Notes under the pieces: generated by a model
Told to the model about the DNA's origin: nothing
What the model saw: only the letters and a program-made list of their open reading frames with translations
Databases searched by the model: none
Source of the DNA: Ilumatobacteraceae bacterium
Lineage (GTDB): Bacteria > Actinomycetota > Acidimicrobiia > Acidimicrobiales > Ilumatobacteraceae
DNA length: 32,026 nt
Assembly: GCA_021298195.1 (NCBI GenBank)
Contig: JAJTEQ010000016.1
Span: 1 to 32,026 of the forward strand
Direction of reading: 5' to 3'
Part shown: in pieces, positions 22,249 through 30,825 of the stretch
Numbering within the stretch: the first letter of the stretch is position 1
Layout of the letters: each line of letters opens with the position of its first letter
Made by a program: the position numbers and the translations under genes

Positions 22249-22983
22249 ATGCCAGCGAACACCAGCACCTCACAGTCGTCGACCGAACCAGATCACGTCC
22301 TGCTCGTCATCGGTGGATCGACCCCGAGCGCCCGAGCACTCCGGCACATCAGCGCGTTCCAACGAGTCGTCTGTGCCGACTCCGGGGTCGATCACGCCCG
22401 AGCTCTCGGCCTCACGCCCGATCTCGTGCTCGGCGACATGGACTCGATCAGCGACGACTCGCGGGCCTGGGCCACGACGCGGGACGCGCGTTTCGAGATC
22501 GCCAACCCCGACAAGGACCAGACCGACACGGAACTGGCCTTGTCCGCCATCGTTTCCTTGCGACCCCGCGCCCTCACCGTACTTTGGGGAGGTGGGGACC
22601 GCATCGATCACGTGCTCGGGGTCATGGCCGCCGTCGCGGCACCACCTCTCTCCGCCCTCGACCGAATCGACCTGTGGGTGGCGAACGATCTCGTGCACGT
22701 TCTGCACGGACCACGCTCGATCGAACTCGACTCTCCCGTCGGCACCACGGTGAGCCTCGTTCCGTTGGGCGGCCCCGTCACGGGCGTGACAACCACCGGC
22801 CTGAAATGGGAACTGGACGACGCATCGCTGCGCTCCGACAGCGCGCGCGGAGTCAGCAACGTCGTCGTCGGTGCCGCACGCGTCGACATTGGTGCCGGCG
22901 TGCTGGCCGTGATCGTTTCCGCACGAGCGCTCATCGAGTCCGCGACCGACGTCCGAGTGCATCACCACAAGGAGAACCCATGA
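22249..22983 (+). CDS. thiamine pyrophosphokinase
   Basis: Transfers pyrophosphate from ATP to thiamine to form thiamine diphosphate in the cytoplasm. The 244-aa protein has the family motifs: CADSGVDHA at 42-50, LGDMDSIS at 61-68, the acidic DKDQTDTELAL at 88-98, and GGGDRIDHVLG at 114-124, followed by the C-terminal beta domain. It is the first gene after the TPP riboswitch, and its stop overlaps the next ATG (ATGA at 22980-22983), so it is translated together with the importer. With a direct pyrophosphokinase, imported thiamine becomes cofactor in one step, and the cofactor closes the riboswitch. Confidence 0.95.
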   Translation: MPANTSTSQSSTEPDHVLLVIGGSTPSARALRHISAFQRVVCADSGVDHARALGLTPDLVLGDMDSISDDSRAWATTRDARFEIANPDKDQTDTELALSAIVSLRPRALTVLWGGGDRIDHVLGVMAAVAAPPLSALDRIDLWVANDLVHVLHGPRSIELDSPVGTTVSLVPLGGPVTGVTTTGLKWELDDASLRSDSARGVSNVVVGAARVDIGAGVLAVIVSARALIESATDVRVHHHKENP

Positions 22984-24026
22984 AAACCAGAACGTCCGCG
23001 CTCGCACTCGCGACGATCGCTTTGGCAACGACCGTCGCCTGCTCCTCCGACGACGCCACGAAGAAAGACGTCACTCTCACCATCGTGGCCTACGAGTCCT
23101 TCACGCCCCCCGAGGGAATCTTCGACGCCTTCACGAACGAGACCGGCATATCGGTGAGAATCGTCGCCGCCGGCGACGCGGGCGAAATGATCGCCAAGGC
23201 CACGCTGACTGCGGGCAATCCCGAGGGCGACGTCATGTGGGGGGTCGACAACACGCTCCTCAGTCGGGCGCTCGACGCCGACGTCTTCGACCCGTACGTC
23301 AGCGAGGTCGACGGACTCGATCCCGACCTCGTCGCCACGGCGGCCGACGTCGTGACTCCCGTCGATTACGGCGACGTGTGCGTCAACTACGACGTCGAGC
23401 GACTCGAGCAATTGGGCATCGATCCTCCGACGTCGTTCGACGATCTCGCGTCGCCCGATTATCGCGGCCTGCTCGTGACCCCGAGCGCCCTGACCTCGTC
23501 CACCGGACTCGCGTTCCTTCTCGGCACGATCGCCGACGACCCCGATGGTTGGCAGCAGACGTGGCGCGATCTTCGCGACAACGACGTCCTCGTCGTCGGT
23601 GGTTGGTACGAGGCGTACTACACCGAGTTCTCGCGCTACGGAGGCGACCGCCCCTTGGTCGTCAGCTACGCCTCGTCGCCCCCGGCCGAGATCCTCTTCG
23701 CCGATCCCCCGCTTCCCGATGGTTCGCCGGCCCCCACCGCCGCCGTCACCTCCACCTGCTTCCGGCAGATCGAGTACGCCGGTGTCCTTCGCGGTTCGAA
23801 ACACGTCGACGAGGCTCGCGCATTGATCGACTACCTCGTGTCGCCAACCTTCCAAGAGTCCATGCCCGAGAGTCTCTTCGTCTTCCCCGCGAACGAGCGG
23901 GCGAACTTGTCCGACACCTTCACCACCTACGTGCAGCCCGTCACCGATCCGTTGGTGATGGAGCCCGCCACCATCGCGGCCTCTCGCGACGCGTGGCTGG
24001 AAGAGTGGGATGCCATCGTCGGCTGA
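22980..24026 (+). CDS. thiB: thiamine ABC transporter substrate-binding lipoprotein
   Basis: A 348-aa secreted binding protein. The signal peptide spans residues 1-20 and ends TTVAC, making C21 the probable lipidated cysteine. Mature segments follow ThiB closely: VTLTIVAYESFTPPEGIFDAF, ADVM-like GDVMWGVDNTLLSRA, TPVDYGDVCVNYD, the tryptophan/tyrosine-rich GGWYEAYYTEFSRYG (ligand cage) and LVVSYASSPPAEI. Riboswitch control and the following ThiP/ThiQ genes support thiamine as ligand; related phosphonate or iron binders are less likely. It overlaps the permease start by 17 nt. Confidence 0.93.
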   Translation: MKTRTSALALATIALATTVACSSDDATKKDVTLTIVAYESFTPPEGIFDAFTNETGISVRIVAAGDAGEMIAKATLTAGNPEGDVMWGVDNTLLSRALDADVFDPYVSEVDGLDPDLVATAADVVTPVDYGDVCVNYDVERLEQLGIDPPTSFDDLASPDYRGLLVTPSALTSSTGLAFLLGTIADDPDGWQQTWRDLRDNDVLVVGGWYEAYYTEFSRYGGDRPLVVSYASSPPAEILFADPPLPDGSPAPTAAVTSTCFRQIEYAGVLRGSKHVDEARALIDYLVSPTFQESMPESLFVFPANERANLSDTFTTYVQPVTDPLVMEPATIAASRDAWLEEWDAIVG

Positions 24027-25578
24027 CCCCGCGACCGCCGGACGGGTGCGGTTGTTCGCCGTGCCCGGGTTGGTGATGGTTCTCGCGTTGGTGGTCGTGC
24101 CGGTGTTCGCACTCGCCTCGCGCACCATCGACTCCGCCTCGTTGTTCGGGGTGTGGTCGCGTCCGGGCATCGTCGATGCCATCGGATTCACCGTCGCCGA
24201 GACGATTTTGTCGACGTTGGTCACCGTCGCGCTCGGCCTCGCTCCGGCATGGGCCTTGTCCCATCACTCCATGCCCGGCCATCGATTCGCGCTCGCCGTC
24301 ACCACGGTCCCGTTCATGCTGCCCACCGTGGTGGTAGGGGCCGCGTTCCTCGGTCTGCTTCCCGGGTCCGTCGAGCGTGGATTGGTCGCCGTGGTGGTCA
24401 CTCACGCCTATTTCAACGTGGCGGTCGTGATCCGCACGGTCGCTCCCGTGTGGGCGACCATCGATCCGATGTTGGTGGCGGCGGCGCGGAACCTGGGCGC
24501 ATCACGGAGTCGCGCCTTCGTCTCGGTCACCCTTCCCCTCCTGAAACCGGCGCTGTTGTCGGCCGTCGCCATCGTGGGTTTCATGTGCGCCACGTCGTAC
24601 GGTGTTGTTCGAATGCTGGGCGGGGGCGACGCCACACTCGAGGTGGAGGTGTACCGACGGGCGATCCTCTTCGGCGACATCGCCGGAGCCTCCACCCTCG
24701 CCGTGGCCCAGCTCGTGGTGGCCGCGATCTGTTTGTTCGTCTGGGTCGGCAAGGATCGCGTCGTCTTCACGGAGTCCGGTCACCGCTCACGTCGCCGCGA
24801 TCACCCGGCCGCGCGCGTGGTGGCCGTGATCGCAACGGTGCTCACCGCCGTTCCGATCGTCGCTCTCGTCCTGTCATCGATCCGATCGCGAGGACACTGG
24901 ACACTCGCGGGCTGGCGTTTGCTCACCAGTGACTCCGACGTGCCGGGGCTTCGAGTGGATCTGCCGGACGTGTTGTTCCGGTCTTTGACGTTCGCCGCCA
25001 TCGCGGCCGCCATCGCGGTGCCCGTCGGAATCGCCACCTCGACCTTTTCGGCGGCGGCGAGACGGACCATTCTCGACCGCGTGCTGTTGCTGCCTCTCGG
25101 GGCATCGGCCGTCGCGGTCGGACTCGGAATCGTGATCACCTACGACTCAGCACCGTTCGACTTCCGCTCGTCGTGGTGGCTTCCTCCCGTGGTGCACGCC
25201 GTGGTCGCGCTCCCTTTCGTCATCCGCGTCATCCAACCGGTTCAATCACGCATCCCCGAGCACCTGCGGTCCGCGGCGGCCACTCTGGGCGCCTCGCCGC
25301 TTCGCGTGTGGGCCACCGTCGACGTTCCCCTCATCTCGGGAGCCATCCGGACCGCGGTCGGATTGTCATTGGCCATCTCGCTCGGTGAGTTCGGAGCGAC
25401 CAGCTTCCTGACGCGCAACGACTCCGACACCTTGCCCATCACCGTCGAACAGCTTCTCGGACGATCCGGCGATCTGGCCCGTCTGGCCGGGCACGGGGTC
25501 GCCGTCGTGCTGTTGCTGGTGACCCTGGTCGCCTTGGCGTTCACCACGCGGTCCCGCCGCTCATGGAGCGCGTCGTGA
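24010..25578 (+). CDS. thiP: thiamine ABC transporter permease (duplicated)
   Basis: A 522-aa membrane protein made of two fused permease halves, each with about six membrane segments, as in ThiP and the iron permease FbpB. The two cytoplasmic EAA loops that contact the ATPase are ARNLGASRSRAFVSVTLP in the first half and AATLGASPLRVWATVDVP in the second, the latter followed by SLAISLGEFGATSFL. The start ATG lies within the last 17 nt of thiB and its end overlaps thiQ by 16 nt, indicating fixed stoichiometry through coupled translation. Confidence 0.93.
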   Translation: MPSSADPATAGRVRLFAVPGLVMVLALVVVPVFALASRTIDSASLFGVWSRPGIVDAIGFTVAETILSTLVTVALGLAPAWALSHHSMPGHRFALAVTTVPFMLPTVVVGAAFLGLLPGSVERGLVAVVVTHAYFNVAVVIRTVAPVWATIDPMLVAAARNLGASRSRAFVSVTLPLLKPALLSAVAIVGFMCATSYGVVRMLGGGDATLEVEVYRRAILFGDIAGASTLAVAQLVVAAICLFVWVGKDRVVFTESGHRSRRRDHPAARVVAVIATVLTAVPIVALVLSSIRSRGHWTLAGWRLLTSDSDVPGLRVDLPDVLFRSLTFAAIAAAIAVPVGIATSTFSAAARRTILDRVLLLPLGASAVAVGLGIVITYDSAPFDFRSSWWLPPVVHAVVALPFVIRVIQPVQSRIPEHLRSAAATLGASPLRVWATVDVPLISGAIRTAVGLSLAISLGEFGATSFLTRNDSDTLPITVEQLLGRSGDLARLAGHGVAVVLLLVTLVALAFTTRSRRSWSAS

Positions 25579-26222
25579 TCGGACTCGAACTCGACGCCGT
25601 GTCGGTGGCCCACGACGGACGCACGCTCATCGACCACCTGTCGTTCGGTGTGGAGCGGGGTTCGACGACGGCCCTGCTCGGTCCGTCCGGCGTGGGAAAG
25701 TCCTCGCTCCTGCGCGTCATCGCGGGCATCGACCGACCCACCAGCGGTCGGATCCTGCTCGACGGAGCTGATGTCACCGACGCCCCCGTCCACCGGCGAC
25801 GGATCGGGCTGGTGTTCCAGGACAATCAGCTGTTCCCGCACCTTTCGGTGGCGGACAACGTCGCCTACGGGCTGCGCAACGCCACCACACGCGAGGCGCG
25901 TCGATCGTGGCGAGGTACCCGCACCCACGAGCGCGTGCACGAACTGCTCTCCATCGTGGGACTGGCCGATCGCGGTGATGATCCCGTCGGCATCCTGTCC
26001 GGAGGCGAAGCCAAACGCGTCGCACTGGCCCGCGGTCTGGCACCGACGCCCGGGGCGCTCTTGTTGGACGAACCCCTCACCGGGCTCGATCGCGCATTGC
26101 ACGACCGACTCCTGGAGGACCTCGCCTCGATCCTTCGCACGACCGGAACCACCGCGCTGATCGTCACGCACGACGAGTCCGAGGCGCGATTCCTCGCCTC
26201 GGCGACGGTGCGACTGGGATAG
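25563..26222 (+). CDS. thiQ: thiamine ABC transporter ATP-binding protein
   Basis: A 219-aa ABC ATPase, compact like ThiQ. Walker A is GPSGVGKSS at 40-48, the Q-loop FQDNQLFPH at 85-93, the signature LSGGEAKR at 145-152, Walker B ALLLDEP at 165-171 and the switch His H203 in VTHDE. GEAKRVALAR differs slightly from the usual GQRQRVALAR but is not unusual in this branch. The stop TAG is part of the -10 box of the next gene, so the thiamine operon appears to end here. Confidence 0.94.
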   Translation: MERVVIGLELDAVSVAHDGRTLIDHLSFGVERGSTTALLGPSGVGKSSLLRVIAGIDRPTSGRILLDGADVTDAPVHRRRIGLVFQDNQLFPHLSVADNVAYGLRNATTREARRSWRGTRTHERVHELLSIVGLADRGDDPVGILSGGEAKRVALARGLAPTPGALLLDEPLTGLDRALHDRLLEDLASILRTTGTTALIVTHDESEARFLASATVRLG

Positions 26223-26225
26223 TTT
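26220..26225 (+). promoter_or_regulatory. -10 box (TAGTTT) of leaderless Gfo/Idh-GNAT gene, overlapping the thiQ stop
   Basis: TAGTTT starts with the thiQ stop codon and is followed by 7 nt and ATG 26233. This would give the fusion gene a promoter separate from the thiamine operon. Confidence 0.45.
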
Positions 26226-26232
26226 GCCCCTC

Positions 26233-27753
26233 ATGTCGCCCACGGGACTCTCGGGTGCGGTGCGCGTCGGGTTCCTCGGAGCCGGACACATCGCGACGTA
26301 CCACTCCAAGAGCATTCGCCGGGCCGCGAACGATCTGAACTTCGAGGTCGTTCGCGCGGGCGTGCACGACACCGACCGCGGTCGCGCCGAACGATTCGCC
26401 GCGGCCAGTGGTCACAACGTAATGGACACTGTCGAGGACGTGTTGGCCTCGTGTGACGCCGTGTACATCTGCACCTGGACCTCCGAACACCGACCGTTGG
26501 TGGAGGCCGCCGTGCGGGCCGGCACGTCCGTGTTCTGCGAGAAGCCACTGGCCACCACGCTCGCCGATGCCGTCGCCATCACGGATCTCCTCGAGTCGAC
26601 GAGCACCGTCAATCAGGTCGGACTGGTGTTGCGACATTCGCCGGCCTACCTGATGGCGCGCCATCTCATCCACGCCGAAGCAGCCGGACGCGTGATGAGC
26701 GTCGTCTTCCGTGACGACCAGTTCATCCCCACCCAGGGCCACTATGCCTCGACGTGGAGAAGCGATGCATCGAAGGCCGGTGCCGGAACGCTCCTGGAGC
26801 ACAGCATCCACGACGTCGACATGTTGCACGCGCTGATCGGACCGATTCGCGCTGTCAGTGCCCGTCGATCGAACTTCCACGGACATTCCGGCATCGAGGA
26901 CGTGGTCGCGACCACCTTCGCCTTCGCCACCGACGACGGGTCGGCATCTCCACAAGGTGTTCTCACCAGCGTGTGGCACGACAACCTGGCCCGGCCCAGC
27001 CTTCGACGGGTGGAGGTCTTCTGCGAGAGACGGTTCGTCTCCATCGACGGGGACGACTGGTTCGGCCCGGTCTCGTGGACCGACTCCGACGGCACCACGT
27101 CATCGATCGAAGGCGCCGAATTGGTCGCCGCCACGCGCCACCTCGTCGACGGCGATCCGAATCCGGACGCCGCGTTCCTGCGCGCCGTGCATGATGGCGT
27201 TCCGGCTCACCCCGACGCGTCGGTGGCCCTCGAGGCGCACCGCGTGGTGGACGCCATGTATCGATCCGCGCGTCGTGACGGCGCGAACGTGATCGTCGGT
27301 GCACCGAACGTCACCGTGCGCACGGTCACCGCCGAGGACGTGAAGCCGCTGCGCCTCGACGTCCTGCGACGTGGCATGACGAACCGCACCATCGACTTCG
27401 ACGGCGACGACGATCCGACCACGGTGCACCTGGCCGCTTTCGACGATGCGGGCGGAATCGTGGGCGTCAGCACCTGGATGCGTCGCGACTGCGTCGACCG
27501 ACCCGGTCAGGCGGCCGTTCAACTGCGCGGAATGGCGACCGCTCGTCACCTTCAGGGCTCGGGCATCGGCGCCGAACTCCTCGCCGCCGGTGCGGAGTGG
27601 GCTCGCGACAACGGGGTTCGGGTCGTCTGGGCGAACGCCCGCGACGCGGCCCTCGATTTCTACGTGCGCCACGGGTTCGACGTCGTCGGCGAGGGATTCG
27701 TCGAGGAGGTCACGAGCCTTCCCCACCATCGGGTGATCCGGCAGTTGACCTGA
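26233..27753 (+). CDS. Gfo/Idh/MocA oxidoreductase fused to a GNAT acetyltransferase
   Basis: A 506-aa two-enzyme protein. Residues 10-355 form a Gfo/Idh/MocA dehydrogenase: nucleotide motif GFLGAGHIA at 13-21, FCEKPLATT at 101-109 with the conserved K104, and the active-site GTLLEHSIHDVDML with H193/D194. Residues 362-506 form a GNAT domain: LRGMATARHLQGSGIGAELL contains the acetyl-CoA loop HLQGSGIG at 439-446, followed by NARDAALDFYVRHGFDVVGE, the end typical of the superfamily. The join (GAPNVTVRTVTAEDV) has no frame disturbance. Dehydrogenases of this type often act on sugars or inositols, and an attached acetyltransferase suggests consecutive oxidation and N-acetylation, perhaps via an aminotransferase encoded elsewhere. 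That pathway is inference. Confidence 0.88.
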   Translation: MSPTGLSGAVRVGFLGAGHIATYHSKSIRRAANDLNFEVVRAGVHDTDRGRAERFAAASGHNVMDTVEDVLASCDAVYICTWTSEHRPLVEAAVRAGTSVFCEKPLATTLADAVAITDLLESTSTVNQVGLVLRHSPAYLMARHLIHAEAAGRVMSVVFRDDQFIPTQGHYASTWRSDASKAGAGTLLEHSIHDVDMLHALIGPIRAVSARRSNFHGHSGIEDVVATTFAFATDDGSASPQGVLTSVWHDNLARPSLRRVEVFCERRFVSIDGDDWFGPVSWTDSDGTTSSIEGAELVAATRHLVDGDPNPDAAFLRAVHDGVPAHPDASVALEAHRVVDAMYRSARRDGANVIVGAPNVTVRTVTAEDVKPLRLDVLRRGMTNRTIDFDGDDDPTTVHLAAFDDAGGIVGVSTWMRRDCVDRPGQAAVQLRGMATARHLQGSGIGAELLAAGAEWARDNGVRVVWANARDAALDFYVRHGFDVVGEGFVEEVTSLPHHRVIRQLT

Positions 27754-27781
27754 AGCGGCCGGTGGCGTCCCACCCTCGGCC

Positions 27782-27964
27782 GTGCCCTCACCGAACGCGT
27801 CGCCCGCACTGCCCGACCTCATCGAGGCCCGCGTGTCGATCGTCGACGCACAACGCATTCTCGACCAGTCCCGGTGTCACGGCCCCGTGATCGAGAGCCT
27901 CTCCCGCGAACTCGCGCATCTTGCGGGGCGCCTGAGATCGATCGAGGAGACGTGGTTCGAATGA
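27782..27964 (+). CDS. small 60-aa helical protein, unknown
   Basis: I do not recognise this protein. GTG 27782 gives 60 residues with a proline-rich start and a helical body (IEARVSIVDAQRILDQS, then HGPVIESLSRELAHLAGRL), ending ETWFE. There is no signal peptide or membrane segment. Its TGA overlaps the ATG of the next gene as ATGA (27961-27964), the best evidence that it is translated. It may be a small helical partner of the 405-aa protein, similar in size to WXG100-type proteins but without their WxG turn. The 28 nt before it contain no clear -10 or ribosome binding site. Confidence 0.5.
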   Translation: MPSPNASPALPDLIEARVSIVDAQRILDQSRCHGPVIESLSRELAHLAGRLRSIEETWFE

Positions 27965-29178
27965 ATACGTTGGTGATCGATCCCGACGCTCTACGACGCG
28001 CCCAACATCGGTTGCACGAAGCGAACCAACACCTGCGTCGACTACGGGCGACTCCGGTTCGGTACGCGGTCGTCGGCGAGATCGCCCGGGCCGAGGGGAT
28101 GGTGCACGAACTGTCGCGACGAATCGCCGGGATCCTGTCGTCGCCGTTGTTGCTCGATCCACCACGGCGAACAGCCGTGCTCACGTCGACCATCGACGAC
28201 TGGATCGCCGACCGGAAGTGGTGGGCCCGCTCGACCACCCGCGATTCCACGCCCATCGACCCGGTGGTGAGCATGATGGCGGCCGACATGTCGACCCGCG
28301 ACGCACTGATCGACTCGATCATGGCCGACGGCACCCATCGCCTGTCCGCGCTCCTGTTCGGCGCGACGGACATCGCCAAGGTTCGCGATCTCTGTTTGCG
28401 AGCAACCGATCCGCGATCGGTGAACCCCGACGTGGCGCGCACACGCATCGAAGCAGTGGCGGCGGCAGTGTTCGCCGAACCCGGAGAGCGAGCGACCATC
28501 AGCGGTGCACGACTGGACGTCGCTGCTCTCGAGAGGCGACGTGACGACCTGCGCGAGTTGCTGGGAATGATGGCGGCGCCGTGGGTTCTTCACTTCACCG
28601 GTCTGGCGTCCCGATGGGGCGGGAACCCCGAATCCGGCCGGGATCTCTTGCACCGAATCGCCGACCACGACGCGGCCGCGGTGCGGGTGCGCGACGGACT
28701 GGTGCCGGCGATAGAGGACGCGTTCCGCGACATGCCGTCCGGACACGACGAGCGCATGACGCGCATCGACGAGATCGCTTTCGCGGTCGGCGCCAGCACC
28801 GAGATACTGCGTCGCGTCGACGTGGATGCGGCTCACCGCGCGGCATCCACTCGCTCGGCCCTCTTGTCGATTCCGGGACACCTCCCCCTCGGGCTGTCGT
28901 GGCCCGCCGGCCTCGCCCTCGGCGCCGCCACGTCCGTCGTGGCGGGTCGACTGGACTCCCGACACGACGTCGAGGAACGTTCGGCTCGCACCGAACACGA
29001 CGACCGCGAGCGACTGGCGCGGGTCGCCGAAAACAGTGCCCGTCGAGCCGCCGTCGAGGACGGCTTGATGAACGCCGACGCCACTCACGTGCCCGCCGAC
29101 GTTCGCGTGCAGATTCAACACGCCGCGGACGCCGTCTCGAACGCCGCCGACCGCGGTGACGAGTTCGCCGCCCGTTAA
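27961..29178 (+). CDS. 405-aa mostly helical protein, unknown
   Basis: I do not recognise a catalytic family. Residues 1-60 are amphipathic helices (DALRRAQHRLHEANQHLRRL). Residues 110-255 are helix-rich with LLGMMAAPWVLHFTGLASRWG. A hydrophobic stretch lies at 301-329 (LLSIPGHLPLGLSWPAGLAL onward), and 331-365 is a highly charged helix, DSRHDVEERSARTEHDDR and following. No signal peptide is present. Helical substrates of actinobacterial type VII-like secretion have a similar composition, but this is impression only. It is translationally coupled to the 60-aa gene before it and ends convergently with the CopC-CopD gene, the two stops sharing TTA. Confidence 0.75.
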   Translation: MNTLVIDPDALRRAQHRLHEANQHLRRLRATPVRYAVVGEIARAEGMVHELSRRIAGILSSPLLLDPPRRTAVLTSTIDDWIADRKWWARSTTRDSTPIDPVVSMMAADMSTRDALIDSIMADGTHRLSALLFGATDIAKVRDLCLRATDPRSVNPDVARTRIEAVAAAVFAEPGERATISGARLDVAALERRRDDLRELLGMMAAPWVLHFTGLASRWGGNPESGRDLLHRIADHDAAAVRVRDGLVPAIEDAFRDMPSGHDERMTRIDEIAFAVGASTEILRRVDVDAAHRAASTRSALLSIPGHLPLGLSWPAGLALGAATSVVAGRLDSRHDVEERSARTEHDDRERLARVAENSARRAAVEDGLMNADATHVPADVRVQIQHAADAVSNAADRGDEFAAR

Positions 29179-30818
29179 GGCGCGATCGGAACGTCGGCGG
29201 TGAAACGTTTGCTGGACGACGGGTCCGGACTGACCAGAATCTCCACGTTCCAGACGCCGGCGTACGGGACGGACACCGAGCCGACGAAGTGATTCGGCCC
29301 CAACACTTCCACGGGCACCTCCACCGCGGGAATCTCGGAGTTCGGGAGCGTCATGCGCATTTCGACCGACTCCACGGGTCGCAACGAACCGGCCGGAGAG
29401 GCGATGGTGATATGCATTTCGTTGAAGCCCACCAAACCCGGAGTGACGGCCAGGTTCGCGATCATGTCACCATCGACGAGGGACAACTCGACGACCGTCG
29501 ACGTCGACGGGATCTCCGGCGACTTGGCCACCATTCCCGCCGTCGCGGCGAACACGAGAACTCCGACCGCCATTTCCACCGCGACGATTCGACGCAGACC
29601 CCCGTCATCCGATCGTCGGACCAACCACCGGCCGAACGAACCGAGGGTGACGGCGCCCACGACGAAACACCCCTTGATGAGCAATCCCTTGCCCCAGTCG
29701 GATTCGGTGATGTCCGACAACGCGGGCACCAAGTGCCACGTCTGCCACGCACCGGTGACCACGGCGACAGGAAGGGCCCACGTGGCGACGCGGGAGAATC
29801 TCGCGAGAACGACGGGGGCATCGGGCGATGACAACACCGATCCCGCGACGACCATCGCGAGACCACCGAACCACAGCACCACCGCGGACATGTGCACCGC
29901 ATCGACACCCACCGCGAGTCCGGCCGGACTCGACGCGCTCGGGTGGCCGGAAGCCGAGAAGGTGACGACCGTGCCGACACCGGCCAATGCCACCGTCGAA
30001 CGCCACCACGACGTGGTCGAACGCTCGAACGCTCCACGCAAGACGGCCACGAAACCAGCCAACAACATCAACAGCAACAACCGCACGACGATCGCCGTAC
30101 CGAGCCGGGTGTCGGCGACGTCGACCCACAACGACGTGCTCCACACGTCGGACCAGGTGCCGGCCACGGTGTACGGACCCTGCAACACGAAGACCGCGGC
30201 CGAACCGACGAAAGACGCCACCCAGCCCAACCCGAGCAGGGTCACGGATCGTCGCGACGAGACTCCGCCACCAGCCATCAGCGCGAGACCGCCGAGGAAC
30301 ACGGCCACTCCGACGTACGCCAACCAACGACCGATTCCCATCACCCACGACAGTCCGGCCGGACCGGCGGAACCGTCGAGCACACCATCGAGAAGGGCCG
30401 AGGGGTCGACGGTGGACGCGGCCGTGCCCACTTGAAAGGTGTACGCGCCTTCCACCACGTGTCCGTCGCCGGACAACGCGCGGTACACCACCGCGTACAC
30501 GCCATCGGGAAGTTCGGGCACGCCCCCGGCCGACATCACGGAGTCGTCCTCGTCGGAGATCATCGCCTCGTTCAGGATGAGCCGGTTGCCACTCTGGTCG
30601 TAGATCTCGATCGAACGAGGAACCGGAGTGATCGACTCGTTGAAGTCCAGCACCACTTCGACCGGACCGTCCTCCAACACCGCCGAGGCCGCCGGCGACG
30701 ACGACTCCAATTGGGCGTGCGCCGAAACCGACGTCGGAGTGGATGCCACGATGCCGACGACCAACAGCGACGCCACGAACACTCGACGAGCGCGAATCAT
30801 GAGGTCGGGAGCGCTCAC
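29175..30818 (-). CDS. CopC-CopD fusion copper-handling membrane protein with C-terminal YtkA-like domain
   Basis: A 547-aa protein. The signal peptide (1-33) ends VSA, so that the mature chain would begin at H34 (HAQLESSSPA), the N-terminal histidine copper ligand of CopC; D118 and H120 in SGDGHVVEGAYTF supply the other expected ligands. Residues about 155-430 contain roughly eight membrane segments of CopD type, including WVMGIGRWLAYVGVAVFLGG and DAVHMSAVVLWFGGLAMVV. Residues 440-547 form an extracytoplasmic beta domain (EMHITIASPAGSLRPV) like YtkA/FixH. The protein likely binds copper outside and moves it inward or hands it to cuproenzymes. GTG 30818 follows the upstream stop by 7 nt; ATG 30800 is an alternative start. 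Confidence 0.9.
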   Translation of the reverse strand: MSAPDLMIRARRVFVASLLVVGIVASTPTSVSAHAQLESSSPAASAVLEDGPVEVVLDFNESITPVPRSIEIYDQSGNRLILNEAMISDEDDSVMSAGGVPELPDGVYAVVYRALSGDGHVVEGAYTFQVGTAASTVDPSALLDGVLDGSAGPAGLSWVMGIGRWLAYVGVAVFLGGLALMAGGGVSSRRSVTLLGLGWVASFVGSAAVFVLQGPYTVAGTWSDVWSTSLWVDVADTRLGTAIVVRLLLLMLLAGFVAVLRGAFERSTTSWWRSTVALAGVGTVVTFSASGHPSASSPAGLAVGVDAVHMSAVVLWFGGLAMVVAGSVLSSPDAPVVLARFSRVATWALPVAVVTGAWQTWHLVPALSDITESDWGKGLLIKGCFVVGAVTLGSFGRWLVRRSDDGGLRRIVAVEMAVGVLVFAATAGMVAKSPEIPSTSTVVELSLVDGDMIANLAVTPGLVGFNEMHITIASPAGSLRPVESVEMRMTLPNSEIPAVEVPVEVLGPNHFVGSVSVPYAGVWNVEILVSPDPSSSKRFTADVPIAP

Positions 30819-30825
30819 CGAACCA

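Noticed and set aside
25563-26222. Iron(III) or sulfate importer as the identity of the binding protein-permease-ATPase set
   Set aside because: The TPP riboswitch, the adjacent thiamine pyrophosphokinase and the ThiB-like GGWYEAY and SYASSP segments all favour thiamine.
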